From the NCBI RefSeq assembly GCF_020509005.1, contig NC_063012.1, positions 8,804,001 through 8,868,000 on the forward strand: DNA of 64,000 bases, given 5' to 3'. Below, one piece after another: positions 26,201 through 37,964 of the stretch. Source of the DNA: Fulvia fulva (Eukaryota > Ascomycota > Dothideomycetes > Mycosphaerellales > Mycosphaerellaceae). Below the pieces are notes generated by a model. That model was not told where the DNA came from. It did not search any database and worked only from the letters and a program-made list of their open reading frames with translations. Positions within the stretch are counted from its first letter, which is position 1. Each line of letters opens with the position of its first letter. The position numbers were made by a program, and so were the translations under genes.

Positions 26201-27806
26201 GGACATGAAGCATAGGTCTAGCGTGCTAGAACTGTTGTTTCTAGCCCAAGTTTCTGTTCCCTTTGGCGTGATCAAGTCCATTTGGGCTGTTTCCATCTGA
26301 CCAATGAGCCTCCCTACTAAGAAGTGGTGTGCTAGGGTGAAGTCCGATCCCCACTTTAGGTGGTAGAGGTTGAAATCTCCTATCACGATGTTGTGGTTTT
26401 GTTGGTTCATTGCTTCCGGGAGCCTTCCTAGCGTGTGTAGTTGTGTGCTACTTCTGGACTCTAGAGGTGGGTTGTATACGCTATGGATCAGGACTTGGCC
26501 TTGAGTTGTTTTAAGCTGCACTATAGTGATATCCCTGTCGGTACTCGGCCAGGCCTGCTAGTCCTCTGCTAGTACCTTCTTACTAACATAGATACAAGTT
26601 CGTGGGACTCCCTCGGTTCTGTTTATTACTACGTGGTATCTCGGGTCTCGCACAGTTGATGGAATCCTAGAGTGTAGGTTGATCTATGGTTCCTGTATTG
26701 CTATAATGTGGTGTTCCTCCGGGTCTAAGCAAGGAAGGAATCGTATTTAGCAAGCTAGCTACGAGATAAGGTGACAAGTCTTAACCGCGCTTTCCTACTC
26801 ATCTAGCACCACCGTGTAGCCTCGTTTCGAGAGGTTAGCCCGGAGCAAAAGCTTCCCTCTACGCCCTCCCTCCCTGTTTGCTCCTTAAGCCAATATCCAC
26901 CTCTATAGGCCTGAGCCCTTTAGTGCTCTCTATTGACCGACATGCGCATCCGTCCTCTCGGGCTATATAGACAGTGTTAGCCGTCGCTACTAGTGTACAC
27001 TACGCCCTAGGTTTTGACGCCCTTCGCGTTACCGCAGCCTATCTCTAGAAAGCGGCCGTCTATGCCTCGCAGGTCTGCTCGGGGCACACACCACGCCGGG
27101 CAGCGTACTCCTTACGTTTCCACCTACTAACCAATATGAAGTTCCTTATCACCCTGCCCTCGATCCTCCCCGATCATAGAACTAATCCACTTGCATTATA
27201 CGTCTTTTCCCCGTCCTAACAGCCGTCTTTTCCTTGCTTAGGCTATCGTCTTTTCCTCGTCGTAATCTACTATGTCAGACTAGGTGCGTTGTGTAGCGGG
27301 ACAGGCAGTGCCTTAGGCAAAACCCTCGTTCCTATACCGGGTGTTTAATAGGCCCTTATAGGCTTCGTCGCGTGTCTACCTACCCACCGCATTGCCCGCT
27401 GGCAAACACTAGATTGTTTCGTAGTCCGCTCGACGCCGTTACATAGTCCGCTCAGTTGTTGTTCTGTAGTCCGCTCGTCTAATGTTCGTCGCTTAGCCCG
27501 CTCGGTTTGCGGTCTCCGGAGGTGAAAATTCTGCACTTATACTAGAGGTGTCCTATCGAGCGTATAGGCCACGGTTCCGCGCCCTTCTTACACGTAGAAA
27601 GAAGAGGGACTCGCTCCCGACACGAGTACACGCTCGTCGGATGGTTTTCATACCCGTTTTGCTAGTAGTCCTCTATTCGCCGCGGCTTCGCCTACGCTAC
27701 GCGCCCGTCGCGCCTACGACGCTCCAGCGTGAGAATACTTGGCTCTCTCGTAGCTAGACGAGAGGTTCGTAGCCGACACCACGTATAGGTGATTCTCGTC
27801 GTCGAC
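23261..27806 (-). mobile_element. LINE A unit 2, crossover mosaic (RIPed 3' half, light 5' half)
   Basis: From 23,261 to about 24,800 the sequence has the dense TpA pattern and the longer GATAGATAGATAG tail shared with units 3 and 4. From about 24,801 to the end it matches unit 1 at every base I compared, except one (G at 25,572, A at 20,905), including the endonuclease-module junction at about 26,727. RT and endonuclease fragments lie at 25,001-25,189 and 26,066-26,521 (minus). This is the product expected from crossing-over between LINE A2 (3' half) and LINE A1 (5' half). Confidence 0.88.
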
Positions 27807-27927
27807 CTAAGCCTCTATATAGCCGTACTAGCTTAGCCGCCCGACGGATATAGTAATCGATAGTAAGGAGGATATTAAGAGTTTAGAGGGTGCTTAAGCT
27901 AGACAAGGTGGACTAGAGGATGATATA
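27807..27927 (+). mobile_element. Ty3/gypsy 3' spacer between LINE A units, copy 2
   Basis: Second copy of the 121-bp gypsy spacer, carrying CTAAGCCTCTATATA at its left end and CTAGAGGATGATATA at its right end as at 23,140-23,260. Confidence 0.8.
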
Positions 27928-30900
27928 GATAGATAGATAGGGTGTTTATTCGCCTATTTTAGTGTCCTATAGCCTATGTAGGTCTCTCGCTATTTAGGTC
28001 TATTTGTGTAGGTAGGAAACCCGATTAACGGATAAAAACCTCCTCGTCTTTACCCTCCTCGTTCTTTCCTATCTTGTCCCTTCGTTCTCCTTCCTTTAGG
28101 GTACGCTAGTATTATAGTTGTTACCCTATAGCTACCTTGCCCGTAACCCTAGTAATGTCCTCCTCTCGATTCCCTTTCTCCCTTCTATTTCCCCGGCTCT
28201 TCTCTCTCTCTCTCTCCCTCCTCTCTATCTACCTTTCCGTTTCTACTACTAGGGAGAATTGCTCTAGGTAGTCCTCGTTAAGGATCCATCTTATCACTCT
28301 CCTTATATCTTATCTGTTCTAGATAATAGCCTAGTATTGCCTATCTCTTACCTTCGCCCTCTACTAGCTTCTCCCTTTTACCTACTTAGTACAGTTCAGC
28401 ACTATATGCTCCGGGTTTTAGGATATATAGCTATAGGGGCAATGTTTAGAATCGTATCCTAGGACTCTTCTTTAGTATAAGTATACTCTTAGCCTAATGT
28501 ACTTAGAGCGAATCTAGATAGCTATACTTGCTTCCGCCCTCTTTAGGTCTTTATAGATAAGGTAGTTATACCTCCCGAAGGTCCTAGCCGCTAGTAGGGC
28601 TTCTAGCCTCACCGGTTTTTAGTTCTAACGCGTTTCCTATAGGTGACCTACGATCCTTTCTACTTAGCTTTACTTCTTTTTCCCTTTGTCCCCTATATTA
28701 GCTTGCTCCCTTAGAGCTTCTCTCTGTTTAAGGGCTACTAGGATTTCCTATAATGTTTTTAGGTCTGCTTCCTTCTATAGGATTATATATAGCCGGTTAG
28801 GTCTTCTCCTCCTCTCCTACTAGGTTCTTATCCTTTAAGTAGCTACTTAGATAGTTCCCTAGGCTAGGTATACTAATGTCTTCTCTACGTATTGACACCT
28901 TATACCCTAGAGGTACTCCCTAATAGGGGCTGTACCTGATTCCATTTCTATCATCCTATAAGGGGTTGACTTGTATACCCCTAGTACTCTCTTTAGGTAG
29001 GCTACCTACGCTCTATTAAGGGGGTCCTCAATTCTCTTCGGGATGTGTTTTTCCGCTGCCTAAATTGCTGCTCTATATAGCATTACGGGCTTAATAATAG
29101 GCTTGTATATAGTCTAGGCCTTTGTAAAGGTCGCCCCCTAGGTTAACGTAGTAAGTCTCTCGATTAATTATCTATTAGTGTCCGCTCTCGCTTACGCCTT
29201 CTTCACTTATAGTCCCTAGCTAAGTTTTAGGTCTAGCTATATCCTAAGGACTCTAAGTTCCCTTATAGGATAGGTCTCGAACCCCTAGATTTTTACTAGT
29301 ACTACTAAGTTGTGTTTTGTCTTTATCTTACTAAAATAGATAAGTTAGTACTTGTCCGGTACGAATTTTGCCCTATACTCTCTTGCCTACTTTTCGTATT
29401 GTCTATGTCTCTCCTCTAGGAGTACGTAGTTTTCCTCTATAGACCCCGACTACGCTAGGATATTTATATTATCCACGAACCCCGATGCTAAGGTGTTTGC
29501 TGTTTCTAGGAGTGGGGTCAGGTCGGCTATAAAGAGGAGGAACAGAATTGGGGAGAGTGTAGAGCCCTCTAGGATGCCCGTGTTCGCAATTAGGGTCTAC
29601 GGGGCTTTGAAGGACCCTAGGAGGATCTAGGTTGTTCTGTCCTTAAGGAATGACTGCACAAAGTGTACTATCTAGGCTGGGATGCTTTTCATTCTAAGGA
29701 TGTGTAGGAGCCTTACGTAGGACACATTGTCGAAAGCCCCTAATATGTCTAGTGAAAGTAGTGAGGCTACCTTGTTGTTACTATAGTGCCAGATGTGTCT
29801 GATTTGCTCTGTGATCAGTTCGACTGCTATGAGGGTAGATCTCTTTTGTCTCCCCCCCATTTACGTTGCCGGGAGGAGGTTGTGTTCTTCTACTATTCCG
29901 GTGAGCCTTATAGCCACGACCTTCTCTAGGAGCTTCCCTAGTGTGTTTAGCAACGCAATTGGTCTATATGACTTCAACTTGGTATAGTCTTCCTTTTGGG
30001 GTTTCCTTAGGACGCAAGTCAGTGATTGCCTAAAGGCCTTTAGGCAATACCCCTGCTTTATGTACTAGGTAAAGATTGGCGTAAGCACTAGAGTAATAAG
30101 GCTGCTACTAGCTTTTAGGTAACAGTTAGGGATCTTGTCTAGGCCTAGGGCTTTGTTGCCCTTCAGTTTCTTAATAATGTTTCCGATCTCTATAGCAGAC
30201 ACTTGCTAGTTAGCCTCCCTTAGCGGAGGAATGTGTGTTCCTGGGATGTTGCTTAGGTCTGCCTCTACCTGAGTCCCGAAGAAGTGGTCTGCGAATGCTT
30301 TCGCTTTCCCTATCGGAGTGGTTTGCGTTTCCCCGTCTTGGTCCTGTATTAAGGGAAACTGGGGCGGGGAGTTTCGTTCCTCGTCTAGTTTCCTAGCCCA
30401 TTCTGCTAGTCTCTAGATTTGTTCCGGGTGTTCTGTGATCATCCCTACAGTTGACCTCCACTCCTGCGTCTTGTCTCTTCTGATCTGCGCCTTCTTTGCT
30501 TTGTACGCGTTGTTATAGGCTTCCTAGTTTGCTTGGGTGCGTCGTTGCTCCCATCTCCTTCTTGCTCTCCTTGCCTCCTTGACTTTGGCTGTGCACTCTA
30601 GTGTCCAGTATGGCTTCTGGTATAGCGACCATCTCTTCTCAGGTATATGGGCCTGGGCTGCCCTTTATATAGCTTCTATCAGCTGTTCTAGTTCGCCTTC
30701 TAGCCGCTGCTGTACTAGTGTCCACTCGGCCTACTTCTAGCAGAGCCTCCTCTCAGGTTCCCTCTCCTCCTTAACTATGAGTTGGATGTCGGTTTGGATT
30801 GGATAGTGGTCTGATGAGGACTCTAGTTGGTCATTGACTGTGCAGCTTTCTACCCGTCGTGTTAAGGCGTGGGACATGAAGCATAGGTCTAGCGTGCTAG

Positions 30901-32477
30901 AACTGTTGTTTCTAGCCCAAGTTTCTGTTCCCTTTGGCGTGATCAAGTCCATTTGGGCTGTTTCCATCTGACCAATGAGCCTCCCTACTAAGAAGTGGTG
31001 TGCTAGGGTGAAGTCCGATCCCCACTTTAGGTGGTAGAGGTTGAAATCTCCTATCACGATGTTGTGGTTTTGTTGGTTCATTGCTTCCGGGAGCCTTCCT
31101 AGCGTGTGTAGTTGTGTGCTACTTCTGGACTCTAGAGGTGGGTTGTATACGCTATGGATCAGGACTTGGCCTTGAGTTGTTTTAAGCTGCACTATAGTGA
31201 TATCCCTGTCGGTACTCGGCCAGGCCTGCTAGTCCTCTGCTAGTACCTTCTTACTAACATAGATACAAGTTCGTGGGACTCCCTCGGTTCTGTTTATTAC
31301 TACGTGGTATCTCGGGTCTCGCACAGTTGATGGAATCCTAGAGTGTAGGTTGATCTATGGTTCCTGTATTGCTATAATGTGGTGTTCCTCCGGGTCTAAG
31401 CAAGGAAGGAATCGTATTTAGCAAGCTAGCTACGAGATAAGGTGACAAGTCTTAACCGCGCTTTCCTACTCATCTAGCACCACCGTGTAGCCTCGTTTCG
31501 AGAGGTTAGCCCGGAGCAAAAGCTTCCCTCTACGCCCTCCCTCCCTGTTTGCTCCTTAAGCCAATATCCACCTCTATAGGCCTGAGCCCTTTAGTGCTCT
31601 CTATTGACCGACATGCGCATCCGTCCTCTCGGGCTATATAGACAGTGTTAGCCGTCGCTACTAGTGTACACTACGCCCTAGGTTTTGACGCCCTTCGCGT
31701 TACCGCAGCCTATCTCTAGAAAGCGGCCGTCTATGCCTCGCAGGTCTGCTCGGGGCACACACCACGCCGGGCAGCGTACTCCTTACGTTTCCACCTACTA
31801 ACCAATATGAAGTTCCTTATCACCCTGCCCTCGATCCTCCCCGATCATAGAACTAATCCACTTGCATTATACGTCTTTTCCCCGTCCTAACAGCCGTCTT
31901 TTCCTTGCTTAGGCTATCGTCTTTTCCTCGTCGTAATCTACTATGTCAGACTAGGTGCGTTGTGTAGCGGGACAGGCAGTGCCTTAGGCAAAACCCTCGT
32001 TCCTATACCGGGTGTTTAATAGGCCCTTATAGGCTTCGTCGCGTGTCTACCTACCCACCGCATTGCCCGCTGGCAAACACTAGATTGTTTCGTAGTCCGC
32101 TCGACGCCGTTACATAGTCCGCTCAGTTGTTGTTCTGTAGTCCGCTCGTCTAATGTTCGTCGCTTAGCCCGCTCGGTTTGCGGTCTCCGGAGGTGAAAAT
32201 TCTGCACTTATACTAGAGGTGTCCTATCGAGCGTATAGGCCACGGTTCCGCGCCCTTCTTACACGTAGAAAGAAGAGGGACTCGCTCCCGACACGAGTAC
32301 ACGCTCGTCGGATGGTTTTCATACCCGTTTTGCTAGTAGTCCTCTATTCGCCGCGGCTTCGCCTACGCTACGCGCCCGTCGCGCCTACGACGCTCCAGCG
32401 TGAGAATACTTGGCTCTCTCGTAGCTAGACGAGAGGTTCGTAGCCGACACCACGTATAGGTGATTCTCGTCGTCGAC
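27928..32477 (-). mobile_element. LINE A unit 3, crossover mosaic
   Basis: This unit appears identical to unit 2, apart from a CT microsatellite near 28,200 that is four bases longer; that accounts for the change of period from 4,667 to 4,671. It has the same 3' half of A2 type, the same switch point, and the same A1-type RT (29,672-29,860), endonuclease (30,737-31,192) and module (31,399-32,477). Identity to unit 2 at this level implies a very recent second duplication with no RIP since. Confidence 0.88.
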
Positions 32478-32598
32478 CTAAGCCTCTATATAGCCGTACT
32501 AGCTTAGCCGCCCGACGGATATAGTAATCGATAGTAAGGAGGATATTAAGAGTTTAGAGGGTGCTTAAGCTAGACAAGGTGGACTAGAGGATGATATA
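32478..32598 (+). mobile_element. Ty3/gypsy 3' spacer between LINE A units, copy 3
   Basis: Third copy of the 121-bp gypsy spacer between tandem LINE units, with both target-duplication sequences in place. Confidence 0.8.
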
Positions 32599-35500
32599 GA
32601 TAGATAGATAGGGTGTTTATTCGCCTATTTTAGTGTCCTATAGCCTATGTAGGTCTCTCGCTATTTAGGTCTATTTGTGTAGGTAGGAAACCCGATTAAC
32701 GGATAAAAACCTCCTCGTCTTTACCCTCCTCGTTCTTTCCTATCTTGTCCCTTCGTTCTCCTTCCTTTAGGGTACGCTAGTATTATAGTTGTTACCCTAT
32801 AGCTACCTTGCCCGTAACCCTAGTAATGTCCTCCTCTCGATTCCCTTTCTCCCTTCTATTTCCCCGGCTCTTCTCTCTCTCTCTCTCCCTCCTCTCTATC
32901 TACCTTTCCGTTTCTACTACTAGGGAGAATTGCTCTAGGTAGTCCTCGTTAAGGATCCATCTTATCACTCTCCTTATATCTTATCTGTTCTAGATAATAG
33001 CCTAGTATTGCCTATCTCTTACCTTCGCCCTCTACTAGCTTCTCCCTTTTACCTACTTAGTACAGTTCAGCACTATATGCTCCGGGTTTTAGGATATATA
33101 GCTATAGGGGCAATGTTTAGAATCGTATCCTAGGACTCTTCTTTAGTATAAGTATACTCTTAGCCTAATGTACTTAGAGCGAATCTAGATAGCTATACTT
33201 GCTTCCGCCCTCTTTAGGTCTTTATAGATAAGGTAGTTATACCTCCCGAAGGTCCTAGCCGCTAGTAGGGCTTCTAGCCTCACCGGTTTTTAGTTCTAAC
33301 GCGTTTCCTATAGGTGACCTACGATCCTTTCTACTTAGCTTTACTTCTTTTTCCCTTTGTCCCCTATATTAGCTTGCTCCCTTAGAGCTTCTCTCTGTTT
33401 AAGGGCTACTAGGATTTCCTATAATGTTTTTAGGTCTGCTTCCTTCTATAGGATTATATATAGCCGGTTAGGTCTTCTCCTCCTCTCCTACTAGGTTCTT
33501 ATCCTTTAAGTAGCTACTTAGATAGTTCCCTAGGCTAGGTATACTAATGTCTTCTCTACGTATTGACACCTTATACCCTAGAGGTACTCCCTAATAGGGG
33601 CTGTACCTGATTCCATTTCTATCATCCTATAAGGGGTTGACTTGTATACCCCTAGTACTCTCTTTAGGTAGGCTACCTACGCTCTATTAAGGGGGTCCTC
33701 AATTCTCTTCGGGATGTGTTTTTCCGCTGCCTAAATTGCTGCTCTATATAGCATTACGGGCTTAATAATAGGCTTGTATATAGTCTAGGCCTTTGTAAAG
33801 GTCGCCCCCTAGGTTAACGTAGTAAGTCTCTCGATTAATTATCTATTAGTGTCCGCTCTCGCTTACGCCTTCTTCACTTATAGTCCCTAGCTAAGTTTTA
33901 GGTCTAGCTATATCCTAAGGACTCTAAGTTCCCTTATAGGATAGGTCTCGAACCCCTAGATTTTTACTAGTACTACTAAGTTGTGTTTTGTCTTTATCTT
34001 ACTAAAATAGATAAGTTAGTACTTGTCCGGTACGAATTTTGCCCTATACTCTCTTGCCTACTTTTCGTATTGTCTATGTCTCTCCTCTAGGAGTACGTAG
34101 TTTTCCTCTATAGACCCCGACTACGCTAGGATATTTATATTATCCACGAACCCCGATGCTAAGGTGTTTGCTGTTTCTAGGAGTGGGGTCAGGTCGGCTA
34201 TAAAGAGGAGGAACAGAATTGGGGAGAGTGTAGAGCCCTCTAGGATGCCCGTGTTCGCAATTAGGGTCTACGGGGCTTTGAAGGACCCTAGGAGGATCTA
34301 GGTTGTTCTGTCCTTAAGGAATGACTGCACAAAGTGTACTATCTAGGCTGGGATGCTTTTCATTCTAAGGATGTGTAGGAGCCTTACGTAGGACACATTG
34401 TCGAAAGCCCCTAATATGTCTAGTGAAAGTAGTAAGGCTACCTTGTTATTACTATAGTACTAGATGTGTCTAATTTGCTCTATAATCAGTTCGACTACTA
34501 TAAGGGTAGATCTCTTTTATCTCCCCCCTATTTACGTTACCGGGAGGAGGTTGTGTTCTTCTACTATTCCGGTGAGCCTTATAGCTACGACCTTCTCTAG
34601 AAGCTTCCCTAGTATATTTAGCAACGCAATTAGTCTATATGACTTCAACTTAGTATAGTCTTCCTTTTAGGGTTTCCTTAGGACGTAAGTTAGTAATTGC
34701 CTAAAGGCCTTTAGGCAATACTCCTACTTTATACACTAGTAAGGAAGGAATCGTATTTAGTAAGCTAGCTACGAGATAAGGTAACAAGTCTTAACCGCGC
34801 TTTCCTACTTATCTAGTACTACCGTATAGCCTCGTTTCGAGAGGTTAGCCCGGAGTAAAAGCTTCCCTCTACGCCCTCCCTCCCTATTTGCTCCTTAAGC
34901 TAATATCTACCTCTATAGGCCTAAGCCCTTTAGTACTCTCTATTGACCGACATACGTATCCGTCCTCTTAGGCTATATAGATAGTATTAGCCGTCGCTAC
35001 TAGTATATACTACGCCCTAGGTTTTGACGCCCTTCGCGTTACCGTAGCCTATCTCTAGAAAGGGGCCGTCTATACCTCGTAGGTTTGCCCGGGGCACACA
35101 CTACGCCGGGTAGCGTACTCCTTACGTTTCTACCTACTAACTAATATAAAGTCCCTTATTACCCTACCCTCGATCCTCCCCGATTATAGAACTAATCTAC
35201 TTATATTATACGTCTTTTCCCCGTCCTAATAGCCGTCTTTTCCTTACTTAGGCTATCGTCTTTTCCTCGTCGTAATCTACTATATTAGACTAGGTACGTT
35301 ATGTAGCGGGACAGGTAGTGCCTTAGGTAAAACCCTCGTTCCTATACCGGGTGTTTAATAGGCCCTTATAGGCTTCGTCGCGTATCTACCTACCTACCGT
35401 ATTGCCCGCTAGTAAACACTAGATTGTTTCGTAGTCCGCTCGACGCCGTCGTATAGTCCGCTTAGTTATTGTTCTATAGTCCGCTCGTCTAATATTCGTC

Positions 35501-35816
35501 GCTTAGCCCGCTCGGTTTACGGTCTCCGGAGGTAAAAACTCTATACTTATACTAGAGGTGTCCTATCGAGCGTATAGGCTACAGTTCCGCGCCCTTCTTA
35601 TACGTAGAAAGAAGAGGGACTCGCTCCCGACACGAGTACACGCTCGTCGGATAGTTTTTATACCCGTTTTGCTAGTAGTCCTCTGTTCGCCGCGGCTTCG
35701 CCTACGTTACGCGCCCGTTACGCCTACGACGCCCTAGCGTAAGAATACTTGGCTCTCTCGTAGTAAGACGAGAGGTTCGTAGCTAATACTACGTATAGGT
35801 AATTCTCGTCGTCGAC
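32599..35816 (-). mobile_element. LINE A unit 4 (A2): shorter body, own module junction
   Basis: The 3' half equals units 2 and 3. A patch at about 34,143-34,433 is un-RIPed and identical to unit 1. Right of 34,433 the sequence is RIP-mutated again, and LINE sequence ends at about 34,737 inside the RT, where the module starts. The missing part covers the rest of the RT and the endonuclease that units 1-3 still have. Its right target duplication CTAGAGGATAATATA (35,817-35,831) pairs with 23,246-23,260, so unit 4 carries the original right end of LINE A2, whose original left end is now at unit 2. Confidence 0.85.
34738..35816 (-). repeat. WEIRD-like 5' module, copy in LINE A unit 4
   Basis: Same module of about 1,079 bp with the same two ends, RIP-mutated, joined to the RT region of LINE A. 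The junction differs from that of units 1-3 (endonuclease) and from LINE B1. Confidence 0.75.
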
Positions 35817-36052
35817 CTAGAGGATAATATAGTTTTCGTAGATATACTACTATAGAGATAGAGCCGTCCGAGGACAAATAGCGATCTAAAGGGGGGGTAC
35901 TATTACGGTTTACTACTACCGTAACGTCGCGCGCCTTAGCACTTCCTTATATATCTCGCGCGCTTCGCGCTTCTCTTTTATAGCCTTACTAAATAACGCT
36001 TATTTTACGGTAACCCTATACTATCGTCTTATAGATCACTACCCGTAATAAT
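35817..36052 (+). repeat. Gypsy 3' end with polypurine tract and LTR, copy 1
   Basis: After the target duplication comes the end of the gypsy element. A purine run (AAAGGGGGGG, 35,888-35,897) is followed by a candidate LTR at 35,898-36,053. Its ends form an imperfect inverted pair (TACTATTACGG and CCGTAATAATA), as expected for a TG...CA LTR after RIP. The LTR of about 156 bp is short. A second copy of this block follows immediately. Confidence 0.6.
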
Positions 36053-36060
36053 AAGGTAGA

Positions 36061-36297
36061 CTAGAGGATAATATAGTTTTCGTAGATATACTACTATAGA
36101 GACAGAGCCGTCCGAGGACGAATAGCGATCTAAAGGGGGGGGTACTATTACGGTTTACTACTACCGTAACGTCGCGCGCCTTAGCGCTTCCTTATATATC
36201 TCGCGCGCTTCGCGCTTCTCTTTCGTAGCCTTACTAAATAACGCTTATTTTACGGCAACCCTATACTATCGTCTTATAGATCACTACCCGTAATAAT
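36061..36297 (+). repeat. Gypsy 3' end with polypurine tract and LTR, copy 2 (tandem)
   Basis: A direct repeat of 35,817-36,052 at a distance of 244 bases, with only a few substitutions (mostly A/G or T/C) and one extra G in the purine run. It includes the uninterrupted LINE A2 target sequence CTAGAGGATAATATA. The duplication therefore either preceded the LINE insertion or copied the site from another element. Confidence 0.65.
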
Positions 36298-37245
36298 TAG
36301 CTATAGCCTACTTTAAGGTACGACTTAGCGAGTACGATACCTAATCTTAGTACTTTCTCGTATACTATCGCGGTTTCTCTATAATCTCCTAAATATAGCT
36401 TCTCGTATCTCTCTATACGTTAGTAATAATCTATTTGAAGTATTATAAGTAGTTATAAGTACGTAGTCGGGTAAGGTATAAGTTAAATAGATATTCTATC
36501 TAAGAGAGGCGCGGAGGGCGCGAGAGTTATATACGGGCGCTAAGCCGCTAGTCGGATTAGCTAGCGGGTACGGGGTCTAGGTACGTACCTACGGGTTTAA
36601 GTAAATATACGCCGGTACGGTAATAGGCTATAGCGATCTAGAACTCGGTAGGGTTATACCGTAGCCTATATTCTACCTCTTCGCCCTTCTAGGTAAAGTT
36701 AATCGGTATCGTATAGCGGTAGCTAAGATGTTCCTCCTTCCGCGTACGTATATCCTATTATAAGGTCTTATCCTCTCTACCTATACGGAGTCGAGTTTCC
36801 TTCTTAGACTAACGTCGGTTATACTTATTACGTAGTAGCTCCTAGTACTTCTAGCGCCGACGTTCTTCCTCTTACTAACGAGCCTACTTAGTATCTCCGC
36901 GACCCTAAGTCTCGTTCTATATCTCTTACGCTATATTACGTAGTCGTTCTATACCTACGGTATCGTCGAAATCCGGATCCTACTACGACTCGTCTTCTAC
37001 CTCTTACTACGCTACGCTAAGTATACTATTCTACTTTTATCGGGCTTCTCGGAGGAACGCCTTTATAAGAGGGTTTAGGTTAAGTCTTAGGATAAAGGAT
37101 AATTCGTCTAGTCCGATAGTTGTATTAGTACCTACGGCTATTTAAGTTTCGGTCGTACGCGGTCGTAGTAGCGATACGTAGTCTATAATCGTACGGCTCG
37201 GCGATCTAAGGGCGGTAGAACTTAATAATACGGATAAGGTATATA
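36298..37245. mobile_element. Unidentified RIP-degraded repeat, left part
   Basis: The composition is that of the other RIPed repeats (TpA-rich, CpA/TpG-poor, CpG retained). I find no motif that identifies it. Minus-strand translation gives a charged, stop-ridden peptide at about 36,650-37,000. It continues at 37,978 beyond a short LINE. It is probably the repeat into which, or next to which, the gypsy element landed. Confidence 0.45.
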
Positions 37246-37964
37246 GATAGATAGATTTGTCATTCCCCTGTTCTAGGACCCTATCCGGCCTATATAGGTA
37301 TATATCTATTGTTATATACAAAGAGAAACCCGAATAGGTGAAAACCCTTCCCGCCCCCGACTACTCCTTATCTAGTTTAGCTTTCCCTCTGAACGTACGT
37401 AGTCTATGTTACTACCCCGTTAGCCCCCGCTCCTAGCCGGTCTCGTCGCGCTACGTTGTATCCTCTCTTCCTATACTGTTCCTACTAGGCGGTACTGTTC
37501 TAGCCAGCCCTTCTCTAGTATCTAGTTCGTAATGCGCCGTAGGTCCTTAGCGTTATTAAGAAGTGCCCTAATCGTCCGGTTCCTCGCCTTTGCTATCTAC
37601 TCCCCCCTTCCTAGCGACTACCTCGGATAGACGAGGAGTACGTGCCGTACGTTCTAGGAGCGATAGCCGTAGGGGTAGCTAGTATTCGTATATCCTAGAA
37701 CCTTCCTCTATAATAGGTACCCCTAGAGGCTGATATGTTCGCTTCGTAGTTAGGTTGCTATGCTACTCTATGCCCTCGTAAGGCGGTAGTAGATAAGCTT
37801 CGGGGGGTGCTTAACCGCGGATTTTGTAGCTAACTATTCCTTAGGTTGTCCCGCTAGCTAAGGGCGTCTACTATACCCTACAACCTAGTTGTTCTACCTC
37901 TCTTTCTATAGTTGCTCTACAAACGATTTCTTACCTTTCTATTGTGTTGCTAGCTATTCGTCCC
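37246..37964 (-). mobile_element. LINE family B copy (B3), 5'-truncated, 719 bp
   Basis: The family B 3' UTR with a GATAGATAGATT tail starts at 37,246. The body is the C-terminal end of ORF2 and stops abruptly at 37,964. The 13-bp duplication GATAAGGTATATA (37,233-37,245 and 37,965-37,977) confirms a complete 5'-truncated insertion without the module. It is RIP-mutated. Confidence 0.85.

Noticed and set aside
18583..35831. CRISPR-like or phage-like array as explanation of the 4.67-kb periodicity
   Set aside because: Units contain LINE RT and endonuclease domains and retroelement target duplications in a eukaryotic genome; unequal crossing-over explains the period.
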